DNA of 64,000 nt from Azadirachta indica (Eukaryota > Streptophyta > Magnoliopsida > Sapindales > Meliaceae). The stretch is taken from assembly GCA_022749755.1 (NCBI GenBank), contig CM040448.1:14134481-14198480 (forward strand), given 5' to 3'. Made by a program: the position numbers and the translations under genes. The notes beneath the pieces are model-generated. The model was not told the origin of the DNA. It saw nothing but the letters and a program-made list of their open reading frames with translations, and did not search any database. This document shows positions 62,945-64,000 of the stretch, one piece after another (the stretch's first letter is position 1; each line of letters begins with the position of its first letter).

Positions 62945-63405
62945 CAGCTAATTAATGACAACAATAAACTAATTAATTAAACTCAATGGGGTTTCCACAA
63001 CAAACCTGGAAACCCTATTATTATAGGAATATCTTTGATTTCTAGCTCCATATTAATCTGTATATTGTAATTAAAAAATCATTTTATTAAAGAAAAATTA
63101 ATACTCCTGTTAGTATGAAAGTTGTAAAAGAATATCAACTCTATTTTTTCAAAAGAAAGATTAAAAACATAAACAAGGATATTGCTCTTGGCATTGGGTA
63201 TAACACCATTGTTTACAAATTTCATTATCCTTTTACAAAACGTTGTCTAAATTCTTATGAATGAGGGGTCCTTAACAGCCAATGAAATGTAATATTAAAT
63301 GCGTCAAATTGTTTTAATAGAATTAATGTTAATCATTATTTAATTTTAGAATAACTATATGTATATTATAAATTATATAATAGAGAAAAAAAAATAGAGG
63401 GCATG

Positions 63406-63467
<62 letters not shown>

Positions 63468-64000
63468 GAGAGAGAGCAACAAATATTGAAATCATATTAT
63501 TATAGGAATAGGGAACTTCATTCAGAATTTTAATTTATTTTCGTAGAGTTGTAAAAATATTTTTGTTGTAATAAAAAATATATGTTTTATTAAAAACTAA
63601 GATTCCTATTGGCTTGGAGAGTTGCAAAAAAATCATAACTCTGTTAAAAGTGTGAGAGTTGCAAAAGAATAATAACTCTGTTGAAACTTGAGTTGTAAAA
63701 AAATAATAACTTTGTTTAAAAGAAAGTTATTTTAATCAAGAATTGAGAGAAATTTTTTTTCAAAGGTTATTTTACTCAATTTAAAAACATACAAAATGAA
63801 TTTCCTATTAGTAATGGGTAATAATATCTTCTACAAATTTCAAAATCCTTATAAAAATGTTGTTTAAATTCTGATATATGAGCGAGGCCGATAAACCATA
63901 GTTTCAAATGTGTATAACAGTTTTAAGATACTTATAATTAATTAATTTCAAATAATTTTATATATTGTTAATACCTAAATTTCGTTTTCAGATATTAACA
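62945..64000. repeat. Duplicated upstream spacer with compound microsatellite
   Basis: Two diverged direct copies are visible: about 63075-63290 and about 63575-63900. Shared landmarks in order are TTTTATTAAA, a GAGTTGTAAAA-type block, TTTAAAAACATA, TACAAATTTCA, and GTTGTxTAAATTCT followed by ATGAG. In the right copy the GAGTTG block is further amplified into three tandem 34-37 bp units (63617, 63654, 63690). Between the copies lies a (TA)n(GA)n run (63405-63478). No gene seen. Confidence 0.7.

Overview
This 64 kb window is nuclear DNA from a flowering plant, almost certainly a woody eudicot. It is AT-rich, genes are split by short GT-AG introns, spacers carry (TA)n and (TA)n(GA)n microsatellites, and every recognisable protein has a plant counterpart. 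The exact species cannot be fixed from sequence alone; a Sapindales/Citrus-like origin is only an impression from protein similarity.

Layout from left to right: (1) a decayed, 5'-truncated copy of a cyclin-T gene on the minus strand (about 1742-4300). (2) A single-exon PPR gene, minus (4435-6861/6924). (3) An AT-rich spacer holding a long fold-back element (7198-8070). (4) A complete 21-exon valyl-tRNA synthetase gene, plus (10070-19012). (5) A gene-poor 5.6 kb spacer. (6) A four-exon CCT-motif regulator, minus (24655-25910). (7) A gene-poor 5 kb spacer. (8) A nine-exon coiled-coil gene of the At4g15545 family, minus (30903-33921). (9) A 3.6 kb divergent promoter region holding two Mutator-like elements, one with a perfect 9-bp target duplication and one with apparently captured host sequence. 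(10) CYP59, a cyclophilin-RRM-zinc-knuckle protein, plus (37497-43582). (11) A cyclin-T gene, minus (44435-49514 plus a 5' non-coding exon), with a 62-bp minisatellite in an intron and an apparent one-base frameshift in its last exon. (12) A TPR protein, minus (51879-53531). (13) A tandem repeat spacer. (14) Acetylornithine aminotransferase, minus (55153-58052). (15) A pectin-methylesterase/invertase inhibitor, minus (60135-60704). (16) An intronless, divergent NAC-domain gene, minus (61863-62867), with a duplicated spacer upstream.

The genes do not form a pathway; this is an ordinary plant chromosomal segment of unrelated housekeeping and regulatory genes. CYP59 and cyclin T both belong to RNA polymerase II transcription biology and lie tail to tail, but I see no sign that this is more than coincidence. 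The most informative oddities are the decayed cyclin-T copy about 40 kb from its parent, the frameshift in the parent, the stop-free leader without an ATG ahead of the valyl-tRNA synthetase start, and the family of mobile elements next to promoters. I did not find a convincing new multi-gene system. Exon boundaries were assigned by eye from splice consensus plus reading-frame continuity and should be read as predictions.
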